DNA of 64,000 nucleotides, from contig CAUYUJ010003592.1 of the NCBI GenBank assembly GCA_963575745.1, forward strand, positions 280,359 to 344,358, written 5' to 3'. The stretch is from Prorocentrum cordatum. Lineage: Eukaryota; Sar; Dinophyceae; Prorocentrales; Prorocentraceae. The stretch's first letter is position 1; each line of letters begins with the position of its first letter. The position numbers and the translations under genes were made by a program. The notes under the pieces are model-generated. The model worked only from the letters and a program-made list of their open reading frames with translations. It had not been told where the DNA came from and made no database searches. Below, piece after piece: positions 63,772 to 64,000 of the stretch.

Positions 63772-64000
<229 letters not shown>

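Overview
This is a nuclear contig from a dinoflagellate, most likely a core photosynthetic species. That is inferred from several features seen together: gene fragments scattered over kilobases of low-complexity DNA, introns whose ends form long inverted repeats (introner-like), sequences resembling the dinoflagellate spliced leader just upstream of start codons, several C5 cytosine methyltransferase-like genes, and a tyrosine-recombinase retroelement carrying its own methyltransferase. No bacterial, plastid or mitochondrial gene, rRNA or tRNA was recognised. Most long open frames in this window are artefacts of GGA/CCT, CT and satellite repeats and are not annotated as genes.

Layout. 0-5 kb: a minus-strand C5-methyltransferase-like gene (1.5-3.1 kb) and a 29-bp satellite (3.8-5.1 kb). 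6-15 kb: exons of one large minus-strand gene with hAT-transposase-like motifs and a Cys/His C-terminus, separated by microsatellite-filled introns. 15-23 kb: AT-rich tandem repeats, huge purine tracts and an approximately 84-bp repeat. 23.4-26.4 kb: a minus-strand two-exon gene of unknown function whose intron is bounded by long terminal inverted repeats. 27.0-36.7 kb: two inverted arms, each filled with an 11-bp satellite, flank 7.6 kb of minus-strand coding exons, including a second methyltransferase-like gene with another inverted-repeat intron. 37.2-40.5 kb: a decayed minus-strand gene of a probably multicopy family.

43.5-63.8 kb: on the plus strand, three widely separated exon candidates look like parts of one CCCH zinc-finger gene. 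The middle exon is duplicated about eight times. The proposed introns hold two related MITEs with 9-10-bp target duplications, satellites, and an 8.7-kb DIRS/PAT-type retroelement (54,281-63,023). That element has split direct repeats (A1 - genes - B1 A2 B2) and encodes gag, reverse transcriptase, RNase H and tyrosine recombinase. Two foreign domains are nested inside its catalytic domains: a DUF4326-like domain between RT motifs B and C, and a DNMT3-like methyltransferase inside RNase H. Frameshifts and amber codons show this copy is decayed, though the recombinase frame is intact. The nested architecture is the most notable object here; the inverted-satellite composite and the inverted-repeat introns come next.

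All calls come from reading motifs and repeats by eye. No alignment, database search or expression evidence was available. Exon borders are approximate unless a splice site is named.
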